A stretch of 57,851 bases of DNA, taken from a virus. Location of the stretch: the IMG/VR virus record IMGVR_UViG_3300044568_003733, positions 1 through 57,851 of that record; one strand, given 5' to 3'. Position numbers and translations under genes: made by a program. Within the stretch, counting starts at the first letter, position 1, and each line of letters starts with the position of its first letter. Below are positions 36,671-45,078 of this stretch, piece after piece. The notes under the pieces were generated by a model, which made no database searches, was not told the DNA's origin, and saw only the letters and a program-made list of their open reading frames with translations.

Positions 36671-38376
36671 TGACAAGAATACATGTTATAAATGGTGGTG
36701 GTGGAGGATCATCTACAGTTGAAATAATAAATCAGCCAGTTGTAGAACAGCTATCTGAAAGCTCTGTTAAAATAACTGTTACTTCTGTAAATATTGCTGG
36801 AACTCCAACATCATATAAATATTATTGGGAAAAATTTAATAACACCACTCTTGTATTTGATGCAGTTTCTTCTAAAACAGACGGAGCTTCAACTACCATT
36901 ACAGGACTAGTTCCATTAGGATATTATATGTTTAAGGTTGAAGCATATGACGGAGCAATAGTCAGTGCAACTAAGTATGCTTTTCATACAATGGCTGGAG
37001 CCTCTATAAATAGTCAAATGATTTCTTCAGTTGCCACCACATTAAAAGCACCATCAAAATCATATATGGAGCTTTCAGTTTCCGATGCTGAATTTAAATT
37101 AAATAAATATGCAATTGCACACAGAAGTTTTTCATCTATAGTTCCCCCATCTTACTCTACTGTTAATTTTACAGTTGGATCAAAAACTCAACCAGTAAGC
37201 GAAGCAAATTCTGTAGCGTACTATACATTTGGCGGCAGCATATTAATGAAAAATTCAATTGAAAATGCAAATGCAATAGGCGGTATTGGATTTTTTATAG
37301 ACTCATATGCAACAAAAGGATATTACATAATAATTGAAACTACAGCCTCTGCTGCATCTAAAAATAGAAAAGCAGTTAGAATTGTTAAATTTTATGGAAA
37401 TAATATTGTAAATTTAAGAGAAACTGGAACCAGAACAGAATCAACAATTGAAGGAATATATGGAGGAAGATCTTATAATATAGATGTTAAGGTAAAGGTT
37501 GAATTAAAAACTGTTACTATCGACGCTTATGTTAATGGATATAAAATTTCATATACTGACTCTACTGCAAACAACACAGCAGTCGGAAGCTTAGGATTAG
37601 TTGAAATGCTTAAAGCAACTAATCAGGTTGCTCTTTTATGTGGAAGAGGAACTGTAGCTTATGATTATGTTTATGGAAACACAATTGAAAAAACAAAATA
37701 TGACGATGCTCAATATGCATTAAATTTATATAGGGGACAATTTAATAATGATTTAATAAACACTGAGTTTGGTGATTTAATATATACAGATGTAAATGAT
37801 GAAATAGATTCAAAAGGAACTGCCGTAGACGAATTTGGAACTGTTGTAAGAGAAATAGCAAAAGCAAGCATTAAATTTGACACAAGACCTTCCTATCCAG
37901 TTCTGTGGTCAACGGGAGCAAATTCATCAGTAAGCATATTAGGACAAAAAGTTTCAAGTTTTGGAGCGGAAGCATATATTCTTAACAATTCTTCTAGCAC
38001 CGTCCCACTTGCCGATGACATAGGTAATTCATTTTATGTATACGGAAATACCTTGGGATCTTCTGGAACTTTAGAATATGTAAATAATCCAGAATCAGAA
38101 TATGCAACTGTAGAGCCAGTAATATTTGAATCTGCATGGCTACAAAATCTTTCAGATGTAAAGTCTTTAGCAGATTGGATAAAGACTAAAACTGTAAATA
38201 GAGGCAAAGTGGTAACCCTTCAAGTTTTTGGAAACCCTTTAATTTCAGTCGGAGACATAGTTTCAATAAAGTATGTCTATGAAGGTTTTGCTGGAACAGA
38301 AAGTTTAATTGTTACTAATGTAAATCAATCATATTCTGAAGGATTGGAGACTAATATCGTTTGTCGATCTTTATAG
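36670..38376 (+). CDS. Minor tail protein with FnIII-like N-terminus
   Basis: A 568-residue protein; the ATG at 36670 overlaps the previous stop (TAATG), so I reject an upstream ATG at 36640. It starts MTRIHVINGGGGGSS, followed by a fibronectin-III-like domain (about 12-105: SSVKITVTSVNIAGTPTSYK, GLVPLGYYMFKVEAYDG). The middle (about 175-330) is lectin-like beta sandwich (GGIGFFIDSYATKGYYIIIE, VKVKVELKTVTIDAYVNGYK). The C-terminus has VVTLQVFGNPLISVGDIVSI, common in tail-tip proteins. Probably part of the tip and able to bind cell surface. Confidence 0.65.
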   Translation: MTRIHVINGGGGGSSTVEIINQPVVEQLSESSVKITVTSVNIAGTPTSYKYYWEKFNNTTLVFDAVSSKTDGASTTITGLVPLGYYMFKVEAYDGAIVSATKYAFHTMAGASINSQMISSVATTLKAPSKSYMELSVSDAEFKLNKYAIAHRSFSSIVPPSYSTVNFTVGSKTQPVSEANSVAYYTFGGSILMKNSIENANAIGGIGFFIDSYATKGYYIIIETTASAASKNRKAVRIVKFYGNNIVNLRETGTRTESTIEGIYGGRSYNIDVKVKVELKTVTIDAYVNGYKISYTDSTANNTAVGSLGLVEMLKATNQVALLCGRGTVAYDYVYGNTIEKTKYDDAQYALNLYRGQFNNDLINTEFGDLIYTDVNDEIDSKGTAVDEFGTVVREIAKASIKFDTRPSYPVLWSTGANSSVSILGQKVSSFGAEAYILNNSSSTVPLADDIGNSFYVYGNTLGSSGTLEYVNNPESEYATVEPVIFESAWLQNLSDVKSLADWIKTKTVNRGKVVTLQVFGNPLISVGDIVSIKYVYEGFAGTESLIVTNVNQSYSEGLETNIVCRSL

Positions 38377-38383
38377 AGACAAA

Positions 38384-38392
38384 TGGTATAAT
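38384..38392 (+). promoter_or_regulatory. Extended -10 promoter, predicted leaderless
   Basis: TGGTATAAT, with the hexamer ending 8 nt before the ATG at 38401. No ribosome site lies between, so a leaderless transcript is predicted. Confidence 0.5.
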
Positions 38393-38400
38393 AAATAATT

Positions 38401-38790
38401 ATGGTTAAAAGAATAGATAAAAAAGACATTACGGACGGCACCCCCTTGGTTCTTCCATCTGGGCACCCAGATACTGTATTTTTAAATCCAAATAACTATA
38501 TTTCAATTAAAGGAACTGTTGTAGATTACAACAAGTATCAGGTATCGAATCCGTACTCCTCACCTGGAGATCCAACACCAGATTCTGAAGCATCATTAGT
38601 TGGCTCAACTTTAACAAATCAACTAGATGTCCCACAACTTGCAGACATTGAAAGTGTTGCTTATGAACAATACTACGATTCAGTTAGCAAAATTGTAAAA
38701 TATAAAGCAATATTAAAAATAAGAAATTCTAGTAAAAATCCAAACAACGTAGCGGGGGTGGATGCAAGGATATACAATCCTAATGCATAA
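38401..38790 (+). CDS. Small tail protein of unknown function (129 aa)
   Basis: A 129-residue protein (MVKRIDKKDITDGTPLVLPS) with an acidic, proline-rich middle and a beta-like end (YKAILKIRNSSKNP). Not recognised. It has its own extended -10 promoter and lies between tail-tip genes, so a baseplate role is likely by context. Confidence 0.55.
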   Translation: MVKRIDKKDITDGTPLVLPSGHPDTVFLNPNNYISIKGTVVDYNKYQVSNPYSSPGDPTPDSEASLVGSTLTNQLDVPQLADIESVAYEQYYDSVSKIVKYKAILKIRNSSKNPNNVAGVDARIYNPNA

Positions 38791-38791
38791 T

Positions 38792-39724
38792 ATGATAAAG
38801 GGTACTTATATATTTTATCAGGATGGGAAAGAAGTATTTCGATCCCCAAACGTCGTAACTAAATTTGGCAAAAGATTTATTACAAATTTTATTGCTGGAA
38901 ATATTGAAGATAACAATAAAGATATATCCGTTGGAATAGATACAACTGCTGCTACAGAAGAAGACACAAGGTTAGGTTTTGAATTTTATAGGCTGCCAGT
39001 TACATTAGGAAGCATAGATATACAAACTGATGAAAGCGGAACAACATATTCTGTAGTATATAAAACTACAATTCCACAAGATGTTGCTGGACAGATAAAC
39101 GAAATAGGACTATATCCATCAACTAGATCTTCAATTAATAATTTTGATGATAGATTTTTAGCGGACTTTGCAGATCCCCTGGACTGGGCTACTGGATCAG
39201 GAACAAATCCAGAAACGTCACCAACTGGCGCAAAAGTCGGAGACAATGTTTTAACTTTTACTTCTAACAGCACTTCAGCACAAGAGTATTTTAATAACAC
39301 AACATTAGATCTTTCTGGATACAGTGTAAATGATTCTATAAGATTAGCATATTATAAAAACAATGCTAACCTACAAAATATAATAATTAGACTTTATAGC
39401 TCAAATAGCAATTATTATAGTACAACAATTACTCCAGCTTCTGGCACTGGATATAAAATTACTTCAGATATTTTATTAAGTACATTATTTACTTCTCCAA
39501 CTGGAACTCCAGATAAAACAAATATTAATAAAATTGGAATTACTATTACCCCCACTTCTTCAAATACTACTTCGGTAGGAATGGACGGACTAAGAATTAA
39601 TGATGAAGACACATTTGACCCAGTATTTGGATTAATAAGTAGATCTGTATTGGCAACAACACTTTCAAAATCTGCAGGAAGAGCGGTAGACGTAGAATAT
39701 AAACTAGATCTGGATTTCACATAA
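38792..39724 (+). CDS. Tail/baseplate protein (310 aa)
   Basis: The protein starts MIKGTYIFYQDGKEVFRSPN, with VVTKFGKRFITNFIAG and later INEIGLYPSTRSS, which are seen in phage tail proteins. A central beta domain (about 140-260: DLSGYSVNDSIRLAYYKNN) looks like a carbohydrate-binding jellyroll. Earlier in-frame ATGs at 38762 and 38783 overlap the previous gene; 38792 follows its stop directly. Function otherwise unknown. Confidence 0.6.
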   Translation: MIKGTYIFYQDGKEVFRSPNVVTKFGKRFITNFIAGNIEDNNKDISVGIDTTAATEEDTRLGFEFYRLPVTLGSIDIQTDESGTTYSVVYKTTIPQDVAGQINEIGLYPSTRSSINNFDDRFLADFADPLDWATGSGTNPETSPTGAKVGDNVLTFTSNSTSAQEYFNNTTLDLSGYSVNDSIRLAYYKNNANLQNIIIRLYSSNSNYYSTTITPASGTGYKITSDILLSTLFTSPTGTPDKTNINKIGITITPTSSNTTSVGMDGLRINDEDTFDPVFGLISRSVLATTLSKSAGRAVDVEYKLDLDFT

Positions 39725-39725
39725 A

Positions 39726-41957
39726 ATGGCATTTGAGGATTTATTAAAAGATAGTTCTTTTCCTTTAGATAATAAAAATTATTTTAATTTAACTATAACT
39801 GATTTAAATATAAGTACATTATTTCCACTTCAATTTAGATGGAAATATGAAGATGGATCTTTTGGCCCATGGTCCGCAGTTAAATCAATTACAACCCCTG
39901 GCGAATCTTTTCCTAATGTTCCGTCTAATTTAACAGTTGTTGGTGGTGCTGGATTCTTAACAGTAACATGGGATGGAAACAATTCAACAGGTGGCGCATT
40001 AACTAATTTTGACCGAGTAGATATTTATATTAATGGATCTCCATTTAATTCCAGCAAACCTGCAGATTCGTTTTTTGCATCAGGAACAAAAACAATTACA
40101 GCTCCAGCGGGCACCTATATAGTATCATCATATGCAGTATCAAAAGCTGGTACATTATCAGCAATGAGTACAGCAGTTACAAGAACTGTTACTGCTGTTG
40201 GGGAAACTATTGCATCACCAACTCTTCCTAGCGGAATATCTGTTGCAACAGCCCCGTTTGCTGTATCAGTAACATGGCCAGGAACTTATTCAACTTCATC
40301 ATTTACAGGATTTAAATCAATTGATATATATGCAGTATCTTCGGACCTTGGATCAACAACTACTAGCGGAATATCTGGATCTAACTTAGTAGGAAGTTTA
40401 ACAGTACAAGACACTCCAAATAAAATTAATATAGGCCTAGACAATTTAAGACAGGCTTTGGGTCTTTCAACTAATGCTGATGTTTATACAACAAGCATAT
40501 TTTATTATTTTAATTCTTCAAATAAAAATGGAGACAAATTTGGTTCTCCAACCTACACTAGAATAAATTCTAGTTCAATTATTCCAACAAAAGCAAACTT
40601 TGTAGATATTGCAAGTGGAGTAATATCAATTGAAAATTTAGTTGCAGGTAACGGATCATTCTCATCATGGCTTAGAACTGGAACTGCTGGCGGAGCAAGA
40701 ATAGAATTAAGTGCTGTATCTGATTTTACCAATGGTGGCAATACCGTACAAAAAGGTTTAGTTGCGTATTCTAGTGGAAATACAGAATTATTTAATTTAG
40801 ATTTAGATGCATCAACATTAACCATAAATGGAAGTGGAACATTTACAGGTAACCTTTCTATAGGATCATCCAATGCCATATTTAAAGCAGAACCAGCAAC
40901 TGGAATATGGTTAGGAAATGCAACATATGCATCAGCACCGTTTAGTGTATCTGTAAATGGAGTTATAAAAGCAAATTCTGGAACTATAGGTGGCTGGACA
41001 CTTGGCGATACATACTTACAAGGAAGCAACTTTGAAATAAATAGCTCTAGTTCAACAATATTTGTAGGACCAACAAGTGGACAGCATATTAGAATGAGTG
41101 CATCTGGTGGAATAGCAACATATAATGGTGGAACCCAAACTGGAGGTTTTAATTTATCTACAAGTGGTAATTTAACTTTATCAGGAACTTTAACGGCGGC
41201 TAGCGGATCATCTATTGGTGGCTGGACAACAGGCTCTACAACAATTACTGGTGGATCAACAACATTAAATTCTAATGGAACAATTACATTATCTGGAACA
41301 TACCCTCTTACAATTACAAATACCTTAAGATATTCAAGTCCTAGTTTAACTTGGGGACCAACATCTTCCCCAACTTTTGAAATATATCAGTTTGCTGGTG
41401 GTGGAGGCTCAGTAATAGCAGCAAGTGAGTATTTGTTTATAAGTGCTGCAACTAGAATAGAAGCAAACCAGCTTTTAATTCAACCGTCAGGCTCAATTTC
41501 AACTCCTGGAAGTGCAACTTTTGGCTTCCCTGATGGATTCAAATTTGAGTTTTTATCGTCAAGCGGAAATGTGCGAGTTGCTCAAACTTATAATAATGAC
41601 ATGGGAGGAACCACTCGTGCAATGCGTGTTAGTACAGCTGGAATGTACGGCTATGTTTCATCAACTCGTAGACGCAAAGAGCAAATTGATAATTATTCAA
41701 TAAACTCACAAGCGCTTTTAAGTTTACCAGTTAGAAAATTTAAATACATAGATGATGAAACAGACATTCAACAATATGGTTTTATTGCTGAAGAGGCACA
41801 AGAACTAGGACTTGATGAATTAATTCAATACGACTCGACAGGAATTCCTGACTATTTTGCTTACGAAACATTGCCTATATTTTTACTACAGATTATTCAA
41901 GAACAAGATGCAAGCATAAAATCACTTGAGGCAAGACTTGACGCCCTTGAAGGATAA
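39726..41957 (+). CDS. Tail fibre with S74 intramolecular chaperone
   Basis: A 743-residue fibre. It has FnIII-like domains (about 55-245: PSNLTVVGGAGFLTVTWDGN), a beta-helical shaft with repeated GGWT segments (GGWTLGDTYLQGSNFEINSS, GGWTTGSTTITGGSTTLNSN), and a C-terminal ~100-residue Peptidase_S74 domain: VSSTRRRKEQIDNYSINSQA, then PVRKFKYIDDE, QYGFIAEEAQELG, and a final coiled coil. In this family the chaperone folds the trimer and then cuts itself off before the Ser of the SD/SS-x-R-x-K motif (here near residue 645). The mature fibre is a likely receptor-binding protein. Confidence 0.85.
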   Translation: MAFEDLLKDSSFPLDNKNYFNLTITDLNISTLFPLQFRWKYEDGSFGPWSAVKSITTPGESFPNVPSNLTVVGGAGFLTVTWDGNNSTGGALTNFDRVDIYINGSPFNSSKPADSFFASGTKTITAPAGTYIVSSYAVSKAGTLSAMSTAVTRTVTAVGETIASPTLPSGISVATAPFAVSVTWPGTYSTSSFTGFKSIDIYAVSSDLGSTTTSGISGSNLVGSLTVQDTPNKINIGLDNLRQALGLSTNADVYTTSIFYYFNSSNKNGDKFGSPTYTRINSSSIIPTKANFVDIASGVISIENLVAGNGSFSSWLRTGTAGGARIELSAVSDFTNGGNTVQKGLVAYSSGNTELFNLDLDASTLTINGSGTFTGNLSIGSSNAIFKAEPATGIWLGNATYASAPFSVSVNGVIKANSGTIGGWTLGDTYLQGSNFEINSSSSTIFVGPTSGQHIRMSASGGIATYNGGTQTGGFNLSTSGNLTLSGTLTAASGSSIGGWTTGSTTITGGSTTLNSNGTITLSGTYPLTITNTLRYSSPSLTWGPTSSPTFEIYQFAGGGGSVIAASEYLFISAATRIEANQLLIQPSGSISTPGSATFGFPDGFKFEFLSSSGNVRVAQTYNNDMGGTTRAMRVSTAGMYGYVSSTRRRKEQIDNYSINSQALLSLPVRKFKYIDDETDIQQYGFIAEEAQELGLDELIQYDSTGIPDYFAYETLPIFLLQIIQEQDASIKSLEARLDALEG

Positions 41958-41989
41958 TGGTATCCTTTAGACCTAACAGATAGGATTAT

Positions 41990-42142
41990 ATGGAAAAGGC
42001 CGAATTGGTTATAACCGCCCTACAGCAACGCATAGGAGAAATTGTATCAAATTATGAAACTCAAATTGCAATTCTACGGGCAGAAATTACTCAACTTATG
42101 GAAAAAAATGATAAGAAAGAAACAGCCACAGACAATAACTAG
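41990..42142 (+). CDS. Small coiled-coil protein (50 aa)
   Basis: A short gene. It encodes MEKAELVITALQQRIGEIVS, then a leucine/isoleucine-spaced helix ending in EKNDKKETATDNN. The helix resembles small helical proteins seen next to tail or lysis genes. The next gene's ATG (42108) lies inside it, a 35-base overlap that suggests coupled translation. Function unknown. Confidence 0.55.
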   Translation: MEKAELVITALQQRIGEIVSNYETQIAILRAEITQLMEKNDKKETATDNN

Positions 42143-42497
42143 TCCAGTAATTATACCCTCTGGCCTAGCGGTTAAAACAGACAAAGGTATATATTGGGTT
42201 AAAGATAATAAAAGATTTAAATTGATATCTGATCGTGCTGCAAAATCGTGGGCATTTACAACAGTGTTGGCTACTGAGCAAGCAATAGCTTCTATGAAAA
42301 TTGTAGGAAAACTAGGATTTAGAGACGGAACCTTGATAAAGAACATATCAGATGGTAAAATGTATTTAGTATCACAAAACAAACGTAGGCATATTGTAGA
42401 CCCAGATTCATTTTTAAAGTACGGCCTTGATCGATCAAGGGTAGTAGAAGTAAGCGAATCTGAAATTAATATGCATGATTTAGGAGATAATTTATAA
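42108..42497 (+). CDS. Protein with cell-wall-associated-type repeat (129 aa)
   Basis: The protein has two copies of a pattern known from actinobacterial surface and cell-wall-associated proteins: GIYWVKDNKRFKLIS, then KMYLVSQNKRRHIVDPDSFL followed by VVEVSESEINMHDLGDN. The pattern is a Y-x-V residue group, a basic N-K-R turn, a hydrophobic end, then a v-x-vs-x-x-e tail. I chose the ATG at 42108 (TTG 42042 would overlap the small gene by 100 bases). Binding to host wall material is inference. Confidence 0.5.
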   Translation: MIRKKQPQTITSPVIIPSGLAVKTDKGIYWVKDNKRFKLISDRAAKSWAFTTVLATEQAIASMKIVGKLGFRDGTLIKNISDGKMYLVSQNKRRHIVDPDSFLKYGLDRSRVVEVSESEINMHDLGDNL

Positions 42498-42913
42498 TGG
42501 CATATTCATCAGTTGTATTTAATGAGGGCGAACCATTAGATCCAGTAAAACTTAATCAACTACAATTAAATTTATCAGATGTATATAAAACATCCAGTTC
42601 TCTATATAATGCTACTTTAAATGATCAGGGTTCCGCCTCAGTCCCAGTTGTGTATTCAGGACAAAGGACATGGAAAACTACTTTAAAGGCGGGAACAAGA
42701 TATCAATCATCAGGAGTCACATTACCACAGTCATTCGACTTTAGTTCTCCAATATATACAACAGCTTCGGTAGCACAACAATTACCAGCATCAACACAGA
42801 TATCCGTCTCTTGTTACATATCCAGTAACACCCTACTTGTCGATGTTATTTCAAATAAAGATCTACCAGGACTAATTGTTCATTTTACAGCAACTCAACA
42901 AAAATCAGTTTAG
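42497..42913 (+). CDS. Small tail protein (138 aa)
   Basis: A 138-residue protein starting with a TAATG overlap. MAYSSVVFNEGEPLDPVKLN is a typical start of small tail-fibre or tip proteins; a short helix follows, then a beta-rich body (STQISVSCYISSNTLLVDVI). It closes the structural block; next come the strongest promoter and a hairpin. Exact role unknown. Confidence 0.6.
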   Translation: MAYSSVVFNEGEPLDPVKLNQLQLNLSDVYKTSSSLYNATLNDQGSASVPVVYSGQRTWKTTLKAGTRYQSSGVTLPQSFDFSSPIYTTASVAQQLPASTQISVSCYISSNTLLVDVISNKDLPGLIVHFTATQQKSV

Positions 42914-42916
42914 TGC

Positions 42917-42944
42917 TTGACAGAATATAGCAATATGCTACAAT
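42917..42944 (+). promoter_or_regulatory. Strong sigma-70-type promoter for replication genes
   Basis: TTGACA (42917-42922), a 16 nt spacer and TACAAT (42939-42944). It is the best consensus promoter in the window. The start is predicted near 42951, leaving a ~52 nt leader before the ATG at 43003. Confidence 0.75.
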
Positions 42945-42958
42945 TTTGTTGTAGCCCC

Positions 42959-42984
42959 AAAAGTCACGACTTCGTGACTTTTTT
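42959..42984 (+). terminator. Hairpin with T-run in the leader of the replication operon
   Basis: AAAAGTCACG (42959-42968), loop ACTT, CGTGACTTTT (42973-42982), then TT. The stem is 10 bp with A and T runs on both sides, so it can act as a terminator in either direction. It begins only about 8 nt after the predicted transcription start. It may end tail-gene transcripts and also form a protective 5' hairpin. Confidence 0.7.
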
Positions 42985-43002
42985 AGTATAAGGGATTAAT
43001 GA

Positions 43003-43818
43003 ATGTCAAACGATTTAAAGTGGATGTTGTCGTCAGATCAACAGTTTCCATACCAAGATAATAAAATGATAGAGCTTTGGTTTAAGGTAATGAAATGGTT
43101 TAAGCCAGATGTTGTTGACTATCTCGGAGACACAGATGATCAGGCTTGTTATAGCAGATTTACTGAGGGAAAGCCCACAGAATTTTTAAAAGCATACAAA
43201 AACGATGACGTAACAAATGATTTAGAGTTAATGCTAAAGGACATGAAGTTTGAAGCAAGCGGGGCTCGTGAGTTTTACATAAGAACCAGAAAGATGCTTC
43301 CAAATGCACAACTGTTTTCGGCTTTAGGAAATCATGATATTAGAATATTTGATTATTTAGATAAAAAAATTCCAGAATATGCTAAGCATGTAACGCCAGA
43401 AGCTTTATGGAATTTAGATTCATTAGGATATGACTACATTTATTATAACGAATTGCCTAAGCGCCGCTTTGGAGACATCCACGTACACCATGGAATGTCA
43501 ATTGCAGCCACAGGATCTGCTAGAAAAGATATGGAAGACATGCAAGTTTCTTTAATTAGAGGGCATTCTCATAGAATTGCTTCGCATATGGTTACTTATG
43601 AACTTAGAAATAAAGGCAAAGGAGAAACTTTGCGTGGATATGAAATTGGACATATGTGTGATGAAAAGGGTCCAGGAATGAAATACACACAGCATCATGA
43701 TTGGCAAAAGGGTTTTGCTATTGCTCATATTGAAAACGGTAAATATCCACATATAAACATGATTCATGTTTCTCCAGACTATACCTGCGTTGTTGATGGA
43801 AAGATTTTCTCTCTATAA
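43003..43818 (+). CDS. Calcineurin-like metallophosphoesterase
   Basis: A 271-residue protein with the metal-binding motifs of the family: SSDQQ (Asp12), YLGDTDD (Asp43), GNHD (109-112), HVHHG (160-164) and RGHSH (186-190). These bind two metal ions. The family removes phosphates from nucleic acids, nucleotides or proteins, and phages use it in DNA repair and nucleotide turnover. A substrate cannot be assigned. It is the first gene of the replication operon; AAGGGA (42990-42995) precedes the ATG. Confidence 0.85.
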   Translation: MSNDLKWMLSSDQQFPYQDNKMIELWFKVMKWFKPDVVDYLGDTDDQACYSRFTEGKPTEFLKAYKNDDVTNDLELMLKDMKFEASGAREFYIRTRKMLPNAQLFSALGNHDIRIFDYLDKKIPEYAKHVTPEALWNLDSLGYDYIYYNELPKRRFGDIHVHHGMSIAATGSARKDMEDMQVSLIRGHSHRIASHMVTYELRNKGKGETLRGYEIGHMCDEKGPGMKYTQHHDWQKGFAIAHIENGKYPHINMIHVSPDYTCVVDGKIFSL

Positions 43819-44003
43819 TGTGGTGTCAAAAATGTGGTGGTAGAGTGTTTATTGATAGGGTATTTTCACAAAAATTACACATGGAACTATTTTGTATAAT
43901 GTGTGGAAAAAGATGGATGATTGATAAAGAGACGAGTAGACTGGGTAAATGGTTAAAGGCAAAAGAAAAGGAACACGAAAAAAACTTCTCTATTTCTTCT
44001 TAA
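43818..44003 (+). CDS. Small zinc-ribbon protein (61 aa)
   Basis: A 61-residue protein: CxxC (CQKC at residues 3-6), then a second CxxC (CIMC at 26-29), a treble-clef or zinc-ribbon pattern. A lysine-rich C-terminal tail (KAKEKEHEKN) could bind nucleic acid. The start overlaps the previous stop (TAATG). Function unknown; a DNA- or RNA-binding accessory role is plausible. Confidence 0.65.
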   Translation: MWCQKCGGRVFIDRVFSQKLHMELFCIMCGKRWMIDKETSRLGKWLKAKEKEHEKNFSISS

Positions 44004-44428
44004 ATAATAAGATACATAAGGTTATTAGGTTATCTAGAGCTAAAGATGAATTGGTGGCTTGGTGCTATCCAGATAAAAAAAGAGTTCTCTATTCATACTC
44101 TCAAGTTCAAAAATATAAAGAGAGCGCTTATTCTATTAAAGAAGCTGGGCTATTACTAAACAAACATAAAGTAACGATTGAAGAATATATACTTAATGGA
44201 AAAATAAAAGTTCCTCAAAGGGTGTATCCTATTAGTAATCCAGACAGCCCTTGGTTTAAATTTATGCTTAGCGAATCGGACATATTGGACATTCATCAAT
44301 ATATTCTAGACGTAGGGTATAGCAAAGATGTTCCGTCTAAAGCAGAGTTAACAGCTCTTTTCAAACACAACATTATATTGTATACTAAGACCGACTCTGG
44401 ATTTGTACCAGTATGGAAGGCGGAGTAA
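43949..44428 (+). CDS. HTH-like DNA-binding protein (159 aa)
   Basis: A 159-residue, basic protein. The core SAYSIKEAGLLLNKHKVTIEEYI (about 63-85) reads like an excisionase/MerR-type winged helix: SIKEAG, then a second helix and the wing start GKIKVPQRVYP. The N-terminus is very basic (MVKGKRKGTRKKLLYFFL). It overlaps its upstream neighbour by 55 bases and ends in the next ATG. It may regulate transcription or act in replication; no target is visible. Confidence 0.55.
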   Translation: MVKGKRKGTRKKLLYFFLNNKIHKVIRLSRAKDELVAWCYPDKKRVLYSYSQVQKYKESAYSIKEAGLLLNKHKVTIEEYILNGKIKVPQRVYPISNPDSPWFKFMLSESDILDIHQYILDVGYSKDVPSKAELTALFKHNIILYTKTDSGFVPVWKAE

Positions 44429-44535
44429 TGTCAAATCGAATCGTTAAATGTTCGATATGTGATAAAGAGATAGAGGTTCGTTGGGCCATATTTGCCAGCG
44501 ACACTTTAAATAGACATATGAAGGAGCACAAGTAA
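44428..44535 (+). CDS. Tiny C2H2-type zinc-finger protein (35 aa)
   Basis: A short gene in TAATG overlaps on both sides. It reads MSNRIVKCSICDKEIEVRW, then a helix ending LNRHMKEHK. The Cys-x2-Cys ... His-x3-His spacing (17 residues between) is a C2H2 zinc-finger-like layout. The size leaves room for one finger only. It may act as a nucleic-acid or protein-binding adaptor (inference). Confidence 0.6.
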   Translation: MSNRIVKCSICDKEIEVRWAIFASDTLNRHMKEHK

Positions 44536-44741
44536 TGGCGGAAACAAGGGTCAAGGTTGATTTATCTTTTACAAGAAACTTAGGAAATTATGAAAGCATT
44601 AGAATTGGTGTAGGCATTGAAGATGATGTTCGACATGGAGAAACGGCAGCCTCTGCTACCGAAAGAGTATACAAGTTTGTAGAAGATAAACTTATTGAAA
44701 AAACTCGTGAAGTAGAAAAAGAGTTAAATGGTAGAAAATAG
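44535..44741 (+). CDS. Conserved small phage protein (68 aa)
   Basis: A 68-residue protein that I recognise as a common phage family with VKVDLSFTRNLGNYESIRIG at the start and a GVGIEDDVRHGE segment, then a helix. Function unknown. Its place beside the helicase genes suggests a replication accessory. TAATG overlap with the zinc-finger gene. Confidence 0.6.
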   Translation: MAETRVKVDLSFTRNLGNYESIRIGVGIEDDVRHGETAASATERVYKFVEDKLIEKTREVEKELNGRK

Positions 44742-45078
44742 TTTAGAAACTTTACAAGCTGATAAAAATAAACAGCCATATATTATGCTTTGGAAATACG
44801 AAAAGTTGTACGAAGAAAAGTATGGCAAAAAACCAATGGTAAATAAATATAGAGATAAATTAGCAATGAAGGATGTAATTGATAGTGTTGGCTTTGAAAG
44901 AGGGATGGATCTTTTAGAATATTATTTTAAGACTTCAAAGTATGGCCACCCACTCATATTCTTTTTGTATCATTTTGATAGAATGGACCGTGCAGAAAAA
45001 GAATTAAGTAAAGATAAAAAAAATCGTAAATTATTAAGAGAAGCAACAAAAAAATTAGTTGAAGAAGGAGAAGAATGA
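44728..45078 (+). CDS. Helical protein upstream of DnaB (116 aa), possible loader
   Basis: A 116-residue helical, lysine- and glutamate-rich protein (WKYEKLYEEKYGKKPMVNKY; FYHFDRMDRAEKEL-like segments). Helicase-loading proteins in phages often sit directly before DnaB and have such helical content. No family signature is visible, so the loader call is only from position. ATGA overlap with the helicase gene. Confidence 0.45.
   Translation: MVENSLETLQADKNKQPYIMLWKYEKLYEEKYGKKPMVNKYRDKLAMKDVIDSVGFERGMDLLEYYFKTSKYGHPLIFFLYHFDRMDRAEKELSKDKKNRKLLREATKKLVEEGEE

Noticed and set aside
42042-42044. TTG 42042 as start of the protein with the wall-type repeat
   Set aside because: It would overlap the small coiled-coil gene by 100 bases; ATG 42108 gives a compact overlap.
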